Origin: Anopheles merus | Taxonomy: Eukaryota > Arthropoda > Insecta > Diptera > Culicidae | Length of the DNA stretch: 64,000 nucleotides | NCBI RefSeq assembly: GCF_017562075.2 | Contig: NW_024427650.1 | Coordinates: forward strand, 1-64,000 | Direction of reading: 5' to 3' | In this document: one piece after another, positions 48,013-59,440 of the stretch | Layout: each line of letters opens with the position of its first letter | Position numbering within the stretch: the stretch's first letter is position 1 | Translations under genes and position numbers: made by a program | The notes under the pieces: generated by a model | The model's database searches: none | What the model was told of the DNA's origin: nothing | Seen by the model: only the letters and a program-made list of their open reading frames with translations

Positions 48013-48343
48013 CTTCCTTTTGCGTATCTTTGGCAACACTTAGTCTATAAGTAAATTGAGGGCAATTTATCATGTCAGGAAAGGCCGAGCTGTAAACATC
48101 TTGAGTTTATAGTAATCTTGGTTTGTGAGCATCTTGGGTTTTGACAAATACGATGTCCGAAGAAGTGACAGTGTGCGAGCTGTCAAAGCAAAAAAATAAA
48201 TATAAATAAGCCTTAGGAAAAAGACCTTCTACAATAAACTCCTTGTGAAAAAACTAAAAAAAATCCGTGTATATTACAAAATATATCTTTTTTAATTTTT
48301 TTTATATTTATATCGAACACAACTATTGGGTTCGGCTCCGTTA

Positions 48344-48950
48344 CAGGGTTTCACACTTTATCTCAAGACCGCGGAACCCCTTGCCGAATCTGTCTTAGTC
48401 AATGCCAAGACTGCGGTATGATGCTTGAAAACGTTGATGATACCTGAATTCATCGGATGCAATGCTGAATCTGCGGCACATTTCTCGAACACACTGTTCC
48501 GCGCCGAGGACATGCGGTCGAATATTTTTTACACGTATAACCTTTGTGTACATCAGTGTATTAGAAAAACCCAATTATCCTTTTCGTATTTTTACCAAAA
48601 AAGACAATTTAATAAAATGAGTGAATGCATACTTGTTTATGTAAAATATTTTAAAAGTGTTAATAAAATAGTTTCAACTGTTTAAATACTCTTTTTTAGT
48701 AATAAACGAAAAAAATAATTGGGTGTTTTCAGTACACTGATGTACACAAAGGTTATACGTGTAAAAAAATATTCGATCGCATGTCCTCGGCGCGGACCAG
48801 TGTGTTCGAGAAATGTGCCGCAGATTCAGCATTGCATCCGATGAATTCAGGTATCATCAACGTTTTCAAGCATCATACCGCAGTCTTGGCATTGACTAAG
48901 ACAGATTCGGGAAGGGGTCCCGCGGTCTTGAGATAAAGTGTGAAACCCTG
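48344..48950. mobile_element. Fold-back MITE family F, unit C
   Basis: 607 bp with the same ends and TA flanks. It lacks the same 20-bp segment as unit B, which again groups B with C. Confidence 0.92.
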
Positions 48951-48983
48951 TAACGTCGGGAGGACGCCGGAACGAAAGGGCTA

Positions 48984-49114
48984 AGACTTTTTCATGATTT
49001 TTATGACTTGGGCTGTTTTGGACCTAACGTTTCGATCGACCCGAAAGGCTCAGTCCGAGCGACCACACATGATGTCCAAAACAGCCGAAGTGATACAAAA
49101 TCATGAAAAAGTCT
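48984..49114. repeat. Hairpin-forming repeat, unit C
   Basis: Same hairpin as in units A and B with two substitutions in the loop side (ctaacgtttcgatc against ctcacgtttggatc). Confidence 0.8.
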
Positions 49115-49142
49115 GCTAAAAAGTCTGGGCTTTAGATCCTGA

Positions 49143-49589
49143 TGAGTGAAGCATGCATACCTTTCGGGTACGTTCGTGGTATAAACTTTTCCCTCTTACT
49201 TTCATGGCGAAGATATAATCTTATGTTAACGGGTCCGCATTTGGGCAAGGGTAGGCCCGTGGGCGTTGTATGTACGCGGGCAGTAGGTACAATAAAGCAT
49301 AAGCGACTTTGGTCGATCCAAAGTAGGTTCAAGGCTCGGCCGGAGCTCGCTGCACCAACGGGTCGATGTCACTTATGCTTCATTGCACTGACTGTCCCGT
49401 ACTACGGGTCGAACTTGATTTCGATTCCGACCTTACGCTCAAGCTGTACCCTTGGGTCGGAATCGATTCCGATAGACTGGTATCCGAATCTGGGTTGCAT
49501 CGTAAAATGAATCGTTTGACTCAGTACTAGTCCTCAGTACTCATACACAGTATGCCTGAAAACATGTCTACACCTGCGGTAGTGAAGTA
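49143..49589. other. Degenerate fold-back repeat, no gene
   Basis: caataaagcataagcgac at about 49289 is complementary to gtcacttatgcttcattg at about 49368, and cgggtc/gaccc words recur, so this is a fold-back relic. Part of it resembles 29670-29760. It ends with ggtcggaatcgattccgat, related to the GGAATC repeat at 52945. Confidence 0.45.
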
Positions 49590-49985
49590 TTCGTTGATAC
49601 TTACTAAGTTACTTTTTCGGCACCACTTCCACGTTACGGTCTTGGCCTGCCTGGTCTCGAGCCTTTGTCTACCAACCTGTTATCCCCGATTTAATGGCAG
49701 ACGCCTCCACGCCATCTTTCCTTCACAATTTAGATCTATAAGGCCCGCTCTGTCCTTGTGGACGGCCTAAAAAGACTTTATAGGCTAGGTCGTTCATTTC
49801 CATGCGTATCACATGAACAGCCCACCGGAGCCTGGCGAGCTTGATACGCTGCACGACAGTGAGGTCGCCGTACAACTCGTATAGCTTGTCGTTATAACGG
49901 CTCCGGGTCATAGCGGATTGTCCTTCCACACATACGGTGCCAAGAATCTTTTTTAGCATCTTCCTCTCTAACGCGGCCAGAAGGG
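49590..49985 (-). pseudogene. 5'-truncated LINE 3' end (same family as 23392-23690)
   Basis: The minus strand reads LKKILGTVCVEGQ, RSRYNDKLYELYGDLTVVQR and LARLRWAVHVIRMEMND, homologous to the C-terminal domain of the duplicated LINE. The tail toward 49600 contains the short tandem word aagtaactta. Confidence 0.82.
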
Positions 49986-51815
49986 TTTCATTAGTGTTCC
50001 AGCTACACCTGCCTTGACCTCGCCGTTGACGATTTGGCGCGGTTCATGTCACAAACGTTGAATGCGTACACCATTCAAGCGTCTGAAACGAGTCCCTCCC
50101 TGGGGTGACCGGCGCTTACAAAGGCTAAAAAAAGCTAAGGCTTCTGCACATTGCGACTATCGGGTTCGAAGATGTCTCGCCGCGTCTAGGTCACTGCGCA
50201 CTCGCTTTATCGGGGATACAATCGGAACTGCTACCGGGCGTATGTGAGCCATATAGCTTTGCGCTCGCGCGGAAACTCTCGAGAGCTTTGGAAATTTGTT
50301 GTCGCTAGGCGAAAACCGTCTGATTTCCCCACCTTCGTCAGCTACAACGGACAGAGCGGTCATACCCCGTTCGCAGTTTGTGACATTTTTGCCTCACGTT
50401 TTGCCGCCACATTTTCTCCGGCGGTAACAGATAAAAGATTGATGCCATGACCCCCTGTTTGCCGTTAATCGACGAGTCTTCGGTTTCTAAAGCGATTAGC
50501 CGTCTGAAACCATCGCTTGCCCCGGGACCGGACGGGATTCCGCCTTCTTCACTCAAGCGCTGCGGTGCTGCGATTGCACCTATCCTGACGTCGATCTTCT
50601 GTGACTCGGTAAGGTTGAGGATCTATCCTGCCATTATTATTATTATTTATTATTAAGATATCGAGCCTCCATGGCCTACATACACAATTACAACTAATAA
50701 ACTGTTATAAACTATGGGCTCCTAAAATTATACGCAATGCAGTCTCGTATCACGCTTGTATTTTTCGAGACACTAAAGGACAAGTCAATAACATTTGAAT
50801 ACAAATTAAAATTCTTAGACATCAATAATAACGGATCCCTAGCACAGAAAAGACGGTAACAAAAATCAGTAATTAAAAAAATTCGAGATCTTAATAGGAA
50901 CATACAAAATTACATTACTTAGCAATAGAGGTGCATCGATTCTTCCAGTTACCAATTTAAACATAAATATTCCTTGGGCAACCTTTCTTCTTTTTTAAAG
51001 AGTTGCAAGCCATAACAACTGACACCTCGTACGATAAGATGGTAGCACGCCAATATGTCTCCACGGAAGCCGCTTAATAGCTACATGGGTAAATGTACAC
51101 GTTGTCTGCCTGCCGGAAGACATTGTGGTTTGTTCCAGTGCATACAAAGGGGGACAAATCTAGCTTCCGTAACTACCGCGGCATCACGTCGCTTTGCGCC
51201 TGCGCTAAGGTTTTCGAGCTGTTAGTGTATGAGCCACTACTCGCCGCTACTTCGAATTATATCTGCCCTGCACAACACGGATTTATCCCCAAGCTCGACG
51301 AGGTCTACACGGACATCAAGGCTGCCTTCGACAACGTTCCATACGCCTTGTTGCTTGCGAAGCATCAGGCGCTTTCACTGCCCGTGCAGCTGCTGGTTTG
51401 GATGCGCTCCTCCTTTGCCGGTCGCTCGTATTGCGTGAAAATGGGATCCCAAACGTCGCGCCGTATTGCTGTTTCATCGTAGGTGCATCGTAGGTCCAAC
51501 GGAACAACCTTGGACCGTTGTTATTCGTCATTTATATAAATACGCGGACGATGCGAAGCAGTTCCTGCTGATCCGCGACCGGTCAGACCAACTCCGCCTT
51601 CAAGCCACTCTTAGTGCTTGCCAGTCCTGGTGCTCTAAGAGTGGTCTTTAATTGTGCGTCGAGAAATGTGTTGTCGTTACATTTGCGAGAAAGCGGTGTC
51701 CCTTGGTGTACGCGTTAGATGGATCTACCATCCAGTGCATAACATGCCTTGGAGTACTCCTTGACGAAAAGTTGAGCTTCCACGACCAGCTAGAACATGT
51801 TGTCGCTACCCGCCA
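49986..51815 (+). pseudogene. Jockey-like LINE reverse transcriptase, interrupted
   Basis: Frameshifted plus-strand pieces: FKRLKRVPPWGDRRLQRLKK (region before RT), FASRFAATFSPAVTD, ISRLKPSLAPGPDGIPPSSLK (RT fingers), an insertion (50632-51105), then FRNYRGITSLCACAKVFELLV, QHGFIP, DIKAAFDNVPYALLL (palm) and GVLLDEKLSFHDQLEHVVA (thumb). The PGPDGIP and NYRGIT motifs with this layout suit the Jockey clade. The YADD-containing part is short (YADDAKQFLLIRD). The element is cut off at 51816 by another repeat. Confidence 0.82.
50632..51105 (-). mobile_element. Insertion in the Jockey-like LINE, probably a LINE 3' end
   Basis: The left border is an (ATT)n run. Read on the minus strand the segment ends ...ggaggctcgatatcttaataataa, like the ATT-tailed 3' end of the LINE at 58574. 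The body is AT-rich with no recognisable coding region. Identification rests on the tail only. Confidence 0.4.
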
Positions 51816-52938
51816 TGCAATTGACAGCGATTTGTGAGGGCGCGCGAGGGCTCGCACGCCATACAAGTTCACAGCCCCAGAGCCCTCGCATTAAAGAACA
51901 TGCGATCCTACACAGAAAACTTTTTTTACTGAACTTCAGTAAAATTTTACTGATTTTTTTTTAACTGAAGTTTCAGTAATCCTTTCAGTAAAAAGAATGT
52001 TTAGCATATCATTCAGTAATCCATTTTGACAAGCGGGGTAAAATGGGCATACCCGCCATGCAATTCACAGCGATTTGCGAGGTCGCGCGAGGGCTCGCAC
52101 GCCATACAAGTTCACCGCCCCAGAGCCCTCGCATTAAAGAGCTTGCGAGCCTTGGTAGTTTTTTCACCTCTTCCGTCAAACATTGCGAGGGTTGGGAGTG
52201 GTATCATCTGCTCGAAATCATAAGGTCATTAAATAATCTTTATTTTTCATACATAAGTTTTTATGGTTTAGGTGTTATTCGCCGAAAAGATTACTTCTCC
52301 AATTTTTGTGGATTTTTGCCAAATAAAATCTCAAAATGTAGGTGTTTAGTAAGCTATAATTTTCAATGTTATACCTACTCTCGGGGTGCTATAATTATAA
52401 CTGCTAAAACTAGGGGTGAAAAAACTACCAAGGCTCGCAAGCTCTTTAATGCGAGGGCTCTGGAGCGGTGAACTTGCACGGCGTGCGAGCCCTCGCGCGC
52501 CCTCGCAAATCGCTGTCAATTGCATGACGGGCTAGTTTTAGCAGTTATAATTATAGCACCCCGAGAGCAGGTATAACATTGAAAATTATAGCTCACTAAA
52601 CACCTACATTTGAGATTTTATTTTGCAAAAATCCACAAAATTGGAGAAGTAATCTTTTCGGCGAATAACACCTAAACAACAAAAACTTATGCATGAAAAA
52701 TAAAGATTATTTAATGACCTTATGATTTCGAGCAGATGATACCACTCCCAACCCTCGCAATGTTTGACGGGACGTTGCAAATTATAGCATACTAAACACC
52801 TACATTTAGAGATTTTATTTGGCAAAAATCCACAATAATTTAAGAAGTAATCTTTTTGGCGAATAACACCTAAACAACAAAAACTTATGAATGAAAAATA
52901 AAGATTATTTAATGACCTTATGATTTCGAGCAGATGAT
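51816..52938. repeat. Modular palindromic repeats (X0, X-Y-X'-Y'-Y'')
   Basis: Module X (GC-rich, acccgccatgcaatt...agagccctcgcattaaag) is at 51816-51906 (partial) and 52050-52168, and inverted at about 52411-52534. Module Y (AT-rich, about 240 bp, marked by cgaaatcataaggtcatt, tgttattcgccgaaaagatt and ctataattataactgc) is at about 52170-52409, inverted at 52535-52776 and again partially inverted at 52777-52938. X-Y-X' looks like a MITE with about 120-bp arms (termini cccgccatgcaatt). Y itself is a second, overlapping inverted pair. The short ORFs here are translations of these modules. Confidence 0.8.
51910..52020. repeat. Cluster of ttcagtaa / ttactgaa words
   Basis: Within about 110 bp, cagtaa or its complement occurs seven times (actgaacttcagtaaaattt, actgaagtttcagtaatcc, tttcagtaaaaag, attcagtaatcc). 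It separates the partial X0 module from the X-Y set and may be a small fold-back element. Confidence 0.5.
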
Positions 52939-52944
52939 CATAAG

Positions 52945-53055
52945 GCCCGGAATCGGCTCTGGAGTCAACCTTGGAATCGGTTCCGAAATCGACTCCGGAA
53001 TCGGAATCGTTTCGATCATCGGAATCGGCTCCGGAATCGATTCCGAACATTCCCA
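52945..53055. repeat. ggaatcggctcc-type minisatellite
   Basis: Imperfect units of ggaatcggctcc and ggaatcgattcc with 6-bp sub-periodicity. Both strands are open across it (Gly-Ile-Gly-Ser and Asp-Ser repeats), which is an effect of the repeat. Confidence 0.8.
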
Positions 53056-54340
53056 CCACTATTGCGAATGTCTTTGCGGAATGCATCAATATCGTATGTC
53101 GAGCACAACGTGTATACTAGACCAAATGCGTCCTGAGCTCATGAACCCCTGCATTTGTAATTGGGTCAGTGAAATCGTCTAGCTCCTGGTCTAGAGTCTG
53201 AAGATGGAATAAAATCGAGAGTTGATTTAATCACATCTGAAATGAAGAAGATCAAGCGTACCACAATAACATTATTACGATAACAAGAAGAAGTAAAAAT
53301 AGTGTTTTGCGAATGGATTAGTGGTGGTAGAGATTTTTCAGTTCTTCCACGCTAAAAGATGGACCGGATTTTGATGGACTGGAAACAGCGTTTTTGTTTT
53401 TGTTGAAAATATGGAAGAACTGAAAATTTATTGCGATGCAACTACAATAAATGACAGCTGTTGAAAAACATGTTGCAAGTGGTGAATAATGTTCACATTT
53501 GACAGTTGTTCAGTTGCTCGGAAACAACATAAAAAAAGTATTTCATTCCATTCTATGAAAAGAATATCATAATATTAATTATTTTAAAACACTCTATCGA
53601 CTGAAATTCGTGTATAATCATATAAACATTGTTTGGTTGCGGTAGTTTCCTAATTCAGTGGGGCTTTAGCATGGTCAGCAAGCGCTTTTACATTAAACGA
53701 GTCCACTCATAAACGGGTCACCTATTGCGGACTAGGTCAACATTTTAATGAAACGTATGCTGTATATTTCCAATGAAGAAGCGTGAATCGGATCCTACCA
53801 ACATCGGCAAAGAGTCGGTCGGTGCAGCATAGTCAAACGAAAACAAAACCAGACCAGCAGTCATCCGGTGGATGGAACCAGCAATACAATTTGGGGCGAG
53901 GTGCAGCCGTCTCGCACGCTGAATTGTGGTAGTAGTTCACCTATGTTTAGCCTTGCTTTCTCCAACATCGCAGCTTTAGGGTGGCGGTACCGACGTGAGC
54001 TTCCCAAAAGACTCCCATTGGTATTTATATATTACAATAATTTACTATCCCCACAGTTACACTTTGACCGTTAAATGAAATCTACAGGAAGGAATAGACA
54101 GCCAGGTTTATCAGTGGTGTTATACACACATAATTTTCCTTTGGAATATCAACTTTTAAAAATAACAGAATAGTGTAATAGAAATTCCTAAAAGCAAAAG
54201 AACTCATTAAAGGTGTGTTTTATCCATCAATTAAATACTAGAAAAACATGAATTACATCGAATATTGAAACCCGTTTGAAGGTTCATTAGTAATTCTAGA
54301 CGATTTTTTTAAATATGCAGTTTCACAGTTGAAAATACAT
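53056..54340. other. Non-coding DNA with one copy of a paired repeat
   Basis: At 53339-53530 a short palindrome (cagttcttcca...tggaagaactg) is followed by a tail (gtggtgaataatgttcac). It resembles 54706-54905, where cttcaac...gttgaag is followed by gcggtgaataacaatgtttac. The remainder has no supported feature. Confidence 0.45.
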
Positions 54341-54497
54341 CTAATTCTTCTTCTATTTGGCGTAAACGTCCTACGCGGACAGGCCGGCCTATACAGGCTT
54401 TCGGGACTTAATTCATTACCACTCAGCCGTATATTCAATCCTTGCTACGGGAGGACTGTCCATTCTAGGCTTGAACCCATGACGGGCATGTTATTGA
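54341..54497 (-). mobile_element. SINE, diverged, minus strand
   Basis: Left end attcttcttct (tail), right side aggcttgaacccatgacggg (B box). The body is more diverged than in the gypsy-borne copies and the A-box end is missing. Confidence 0.7.
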
Positions 54498-54705
54498 GTG
54501 AAAGAAACCCTACAGTGCACACGGTAGGAAAAAAAACAGATTATAAAAAGTCAATCGATCCCAATAATTGGAGTTTCTTTGACGTATTCCGTTTCATTAG
54601 ACCCTTTGTCGAATCGCCGATTTGTGTGTGTGTAAATAATAAGTTTTATCTCACAAAGCCGTCTAAAAATATGACTTTTTCATTTTTTTTCTTCAGCACG
54701 ACGTT

Positions 54706-54905
54706 CAACACTTCAACTGAAAACGTGATCTGGCTTCAAACCCCGGTGAAAAAACTATGATAGAAGCCCGTTGAAGTGTTGAAAATAATGGCGAAGATAT
54801 TAAAAATTATGACGATGAAAATGAAATGTCAGATCGATGTGGAATAACATTTTGCAGGCGGTGAATAACAATGTTTACATTCAAAAGTGACTTGGAAAAC
54901 CCTGT
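54706..54905. repeat. Second copy of the 53339-53530 repeat
   Basis: ttcaacacttcaac pairs with gttgaagtgttgaa. The tail ends cttggaaaaccctg, the terminus type of the CAGGG MITEs, but I could not find the other end. Confidence 0.45.
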
Positions 54906-57900
54906 AATGGGGATGAGTTTTGTTTATTGTTGGCTTGGTTGAAGTGTTCCATTAAAGAATTAAATAAATCGACATAGCTAAAATACAAGTACGTATTTAA
55001 GGTAACATGATACGTTTATGGTTAATTTAAATAAATATTATTGTATTTAAACGAGACTAGAAAATATCCTACCGGGACCATAGCATTTGAGCACGCAGAC
55101 CAAATTATCTTAAGCACAGAGAGATTGTTGAATATCGTTATGTGTGTTACAAACTTAATCCCATTCACACCTGACGCATCAATTGCGTTTGTGTTTGTCA
55201 TGATTGTCTAAATACACATTTCTCGCCTTAAAGCCCACCGGCAAACAGGTGTTGTCCCATAATCCGTTCACCTTCGTTTGCTTGCGATTGCATTTACTGA
55301 GTGCTACTAATACGTCCGCCTGTGCACCACCGTGCTGCGTCGATGTCCCAATTAGTTAGGTGCAACAACCTGTTGCTTGAATCGCCCTGCTTCTTGCCCA
55401 AAACAGCATGGCCTTTCGCTGAACCGTGTGCACTCAGACAAGTGTGCGCTCTAGTCATATCAGTGATCGTTCAGGTAGTAGCTATTAATTTAAAAAATAT
55501 ATGCGTAACTTAGAACGTTTTGCATGCATACATCCATATCAAAAAGCATATATATATATATATATAAACATATACATATTATCATATACATATTATAAAC
55601 TATCATAAACGAGAAATTTCAATTTTTCTCTGATATTTGTGATGTTGCAGAAAAATTTACCTCAAAAATAATATGAAAAATATCCTTAGCATGTCAAAAA
55701 AATACTAATTTTACTGTCTGTCCCATTTAGTTGAGCGATCCTCGACGCAGCCAATCAGCTGTTGATAGTTTTGCCCTGAAAGCATGAGAATGTATGTAGT
55801 CAAGGGTTTAGGTGTGTTGTGTTCAATGGAACTATTGCCACACAATGACTCCAGCGCAACCACGCTGTGCTACTGAGGTCTGATGCACACGTTCGACCTG
55901 TCCTCGTTTGGTTTTCATAATTAATTCTTTTCCCAGTTTCCTCCTCCCTTGAAGGCTCATAACATTGCCAAAGCCATGGCACCGCTAGCGATGATCACGT
56001 TGGTAAAGGAGCGAGATTTCAACATAGTGTATTAACCTTCTGCCGCTCTCCCCAACACTGGCAAATTGGTTGCTGTTGATAGTAGCCAGATTGGCCGACC
56101 ATGCACCACTCCATAGCCGCAGTCGCGCCAGTCTAGTGACCGATGAAGCTATTTCACAATTCACACCGTGTATTTAGTGCATGCCTACCCTTGCCACTTT
56201 CCTACTTTTTGGAGTATTTCCAACGAGAGGAGCCATCCAGTCAGCCAACTCGGGCTGACATAAAAGAGAAGAGAAGAAGAAAAAGAAAAAGCTTCAGATA
56301 GTTATCTGCGCCGGGCGAGGCTTGGGTTGTGTGAGAAATGGGGAAGAAAATGAAAAATGTGCATAACTAGCAGTAGAAATCACAAGCGTCGTCCATGGTG
56401 ATGAAAAATGGGAACTTCACTTCACCGACGATGAACTGGATAAGGAGGGGTACAGTTTTCCAAAGCCTTCGCAAAGAAAGGAGAGAGTCTGTTTGTATAT
56501 TTATAAACAAAAAAAAAAATGCAATCCATTGCGGCAAGCAGCACGCACGCACTACTAACTTCTATTGCTTCAGTAGACCGCGGTGTTGCCTCAGACCCTT
56601 TAGTGAAAATGTCCATGGCATGGAACGAGTAGCCATGCTTTCCTTCATCGCCGTCATTGCGTCCATAGTCGTTGGGCATTTGTGCTCTAATTTAGGACTA
56701 TGTTGAAAGCTCCCACATACAGACAAGGTATCTCCAGGGCTTGTGCTTTAAGTTCAGTACAGGTTAAGTCAGGCTTCCTCACTTTAGGCGTTCTCTTAGA
56801 CGACGACGGTACACTGTGCGAAAGCCTCAATACATACAAGGAGTTTGCTGTTGCCGGCCATGGACTTTGGTCAGGTCTATATTACACGCGTGGCACTGGA
56901 TAGATGGTGGTCAGTGAAAAGCGTTAAGTCAAGTGTAACAGCTTTGCGCTTTCCATCACCAAATGTGGCTAAATATGTGTTCAACGGACACACGAGGCAC
57001 AACAGAATACATGAAAACCTTAAGAAATAGACACATTACACAGGTTCTCAAAAAATGAATGAAGTAGGAGGTTTAGTAAAATATTTGCTATCATGTGCTG
57101 CAAATAAACAAACATGCTTTATTTTTTGTCGTATAATGTAACAGTCGTCAAAAAGTTTACATCAAACACAATATTATTGCAAGTTATCTAGCATATTGAT
57201 CTACGTCTACATCGTAGAGATCTTCATCTTACTTTGATATTCCTATTGATCCTGGTTCTATCAATTCCCTTTTAATGTTTGTTTGGCTTACTGGTTGATG
57301 TGATAACAATTTGATTTATTGAATTGTATTGCTGTGTGCATTGCTAAGATATTATACGTGCGGTATAGAAGTTACGATCAAGCATGAAACTTTTTATATT
57401 TATAATGTTTATTTATAATAATCGTTATCGCTTTAGATTAAGAACCTGTCAACTTTTCATTGCGCAGGACGCAGTGGATACGATAACTGAAGTAATGACC
57501 ATTTTATTTAATGAATGATCAAATTTTGAAAAGAACGTAAAAGTTACAATTTTCAATATTGAATATAAAAATTATATATTTTTTTATATTTTATAAATAG
57601 TGAAAATATCAATTTCAATTAAAAATTATTACAATATCAAATTACAATACATACGGATTTATTTCAAGGCTTTTAATAATTGTCATAGGGTGAATTTGGC
57701 TCGTGGGATACTGTTTGGAGGTCTGTGTCTTTATTTTATTACGTTACAACTTTTCGATGTTTCTAGATGCCAGCGATTTGATTTGAACATAATACCAAAC
57801 TAATGTTATATTAGTTTGGATAATGCTTATTTCATTTTCAAACATTAGCTAGGATTGATTAGCATGCATACGCCATTGCTCCTTCATCCTGTGCATAATT

Positions 57901-57989
57901 AAAAGGAGCAAACCTTATTATGCAATTTACAACAATTAATTTCAGCTGTTCGAAATTTAAAACAAGGAAAAACATTTGTTACCAATGTA
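54906..57989. other. Non-coding, AT-rich, with a short (TA)n run at 55549-55566
   Basis: Short ORFs (55800-55982, 56395-56706, 56700-57030) lack family resemblance, splice support or conserved motifs. No tRNA, SINE or TIR element was seen. Confidence 0.5.
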
Positions 57990-58238
57990 CAGTGAGTGTT
58001 CGCTAACTGGAATATTTTTGCTTTCCAGTTAGGGGACGATGTTCGTTAACTGAAATGAAAATTATAACCATCGCTTTGATTCCCATGGTTTTTCTTCTTC
58101 CATTCGCATGCGTAGGATGCCGGAGTTGCACGTTTGTCGTTTTAGTGATTTTTAGCTGGGATCCATCCCAGTTAGCGAACATCCAGTTTATCCAACAACA
58201 TTTCGGTTAAAAAGCATCCAGTTAGCGAACACTTACTG
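57990..58238. mobile_element. MITE, 249 bp, cagtgagtgttcgctaactgg ends
   Basis: CAGTGAGTGTTCGCTAACTGG at the left is matched by CCAGTTAGCGAACACTTACTG at the right. An inner copy of the same word occurs at each end (tccagttag, atcccagttagcgaac). The flanks share ccaatgta on both sides, about 10 bp apart from the ends. The termini resemble pogo-type MITEs. Confidence 0.78.
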
Positions 58239-58573
58239 TGTTTCCAATGTACCTAGACTAGATTACTGGGAAATATCGATTAAATTGATTTGGTGTTGAT
58301 TTGAAGCAAAACTGCCCTCAGCGGTGAAATAATTAAAAAAAAATATTATGATATCAGAACATTCTAGAGTACAGAAACACCTTTAATATATTTAAAAAAA
58401 AACAGTTCTAGCATTCAAATGTGCACTACACTACCATAAATTTTTTATACAATATTTTGGCATAGTATGCATTATACAATATACAGTTTGTGGGCGAGAA
58501 GGGAATAGCATTTTAATTGTATTATGTTTACATTGACATGAAAAATACTTAAAAATTAAGCTTGTTTTCAATA
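58239..58573. other. AT-rich non-coding DNA
   Basis: Nothing recognisable between the MITE and the LINE 3' tail. Confidence 0.5.
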
Positions 58574-59245
58574 TTATTATTATTATTATTTATTTAATCT
58601 TCAACGGGCCGTATGGCTTAATTAAGATGTAACAGTTCAATAAAAAAATACATAGCAAAACCAAGATTTGCATCGCAATTCACTGCGGCCACGGCAAAAG
58701 CCGGAGACGTTCCTTGAAGCACTGAGTTGAGATGTCGAAGTCGAAGCAATCCGAGACAGTGTTGAAGACAGCCGACATGCGGAACATAGGGTCAGACCGA
58801 CCAGCACTGGAACGGGGTTGAGCGAGCCGTAGAGTTTTTCTAGACCTAAGTGTTCGGGATGGTGCATAGATATCGACTCGATGCAACAAAGGCGATGAGT
58901 CGATAGAGCCATTTAGCAATTCAGCGATGAAAGAGCATTGTGCATTGCGTCTTCTAACCGAATAAGGTTCAATGCCTAGAAGACGGCACCGGCAGCGTAC
59001 GGAGGAAGATTTTTGCGATCCTGCCAGGGAAGTAGGCGTAGGGCATATCGCGTGAGCTTACGTTGAATCGCCTCAAGTCGAGCAATTGAAGAAGCGGTAG
59101 TTGGGCTCCAGACTACGCACGAATATTCTAGAACCGAACGAACGATAAAGTTGTAGACAGCTTTGATGCACATGGGGTTGCGGAATTCATTAGTTGTCCG
59201 GATAACCAATATAAGAATGTTATTAGAAGCGCTAACAACGAACAT
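58574..59245 (-). pseudogene. Jockey-type LINE 3' end, 5'-truncated
   Basis: The minus strand reads ILVIRTTNEFRNPMCIKAVY, VRSVLEYSCVVWSPTTASSI, IQRKLTRYALRLLPWQD and, in the next frame, LLNGSIDSSPLLHRVDIYAP. This is the thumb and C-terminal region of Jockey-clade reverse transcriptases. It ends in an (ATT)n tail at 58571-58596. At least one frameshift is near 58976. The 5' end is truncated at the junction with a SINE tail. Confidence 0.83.
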
Positions 59246-59440
59246 TCTTCTTCTTTGGCACAACAACCGCTGTCGGTCAAGGCCTGCCTGTACCTACTAG
59301 TGAAGTGAGCTTGGCATACAGTGACTTATTGTTACCATAGCAGGATAGTCAGTCCTATGTATGGGAGCACGGTTTATTCGGGGCTTGAACCCATGACGGG
59401 CATGTTGTTAAGTCATACGAGTTGACGACTGTACCACCTT
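59242..59440 (-). mobile_element. tRNA-derived SINE, minus strand
   Basis: Left cattcttcttctttggcaca (tail and 3' body), right gcttgaacccatgacggg (B box) and gagttgacgactgtacca (A box). Full length and similar to 18134-18335 in reverse. It abuts the truncated end of the Jockey fragment. Confidence 0.85.

Larger units (their letters stand above)
43189..48278 (+). mobile_element. Ty3/gypsy retrotransposon, unit C
   Basis: The 5' LTR is 43189-43376 and the 3' LTR 48091-48278 (188 bp each). AAAT lies on both sides (43185-43188 and 48279-48282). Gag ATG is at 43404. It shares the SINE insertion and diagnostic substitutions with unit B. The integrase region is intact. Confidence 0.92.
30783..49142 (+). 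repeat. Three-unit tandem array, each unit = gypsy element + fold-back MITE + hairpin
   Basis: Unit A is 30783-36985, unit B about 36986-43068 and unit C about 43069-49142. Each unit starts agggcccgtgggacaacggg and ends ggctttagatcctga, and the units join directly. The junction shares only about two bases (GA) with the outer flank. The units differ by insertions: unit A has a pogo-like MITE in its 3' LTR, and units B and C have a SINE in the RNase H region. Substitutions shared by B and C but not A (for example Ile for Val, Ser for Pro next to the DTG motif, Asp for Val in LLKDKVN) agree with that grouping. Confidence 0.92.

Noticed and set aside
30905..48278. Endogenous virus with envelope gene (errantivirus)
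   Set aside because: No third ORF lies between integrase and the 3' LTR (only about 80 bp), so these are env-less retrotransposons.
30905..49142. CRISPR-like or satellite array
   Set aside because: The repeats are complete gypsy elements with LTRs in ~6-kb units, in an insect genome. There are no short regularly spaced repeats.
56395..56706. 103-codon ORF with a hydrophobic C-terminus
   Set aside because: It has no family resemblance, contains an A-run-encoded Lys stretch and has no splice or promoter support; probably chance.
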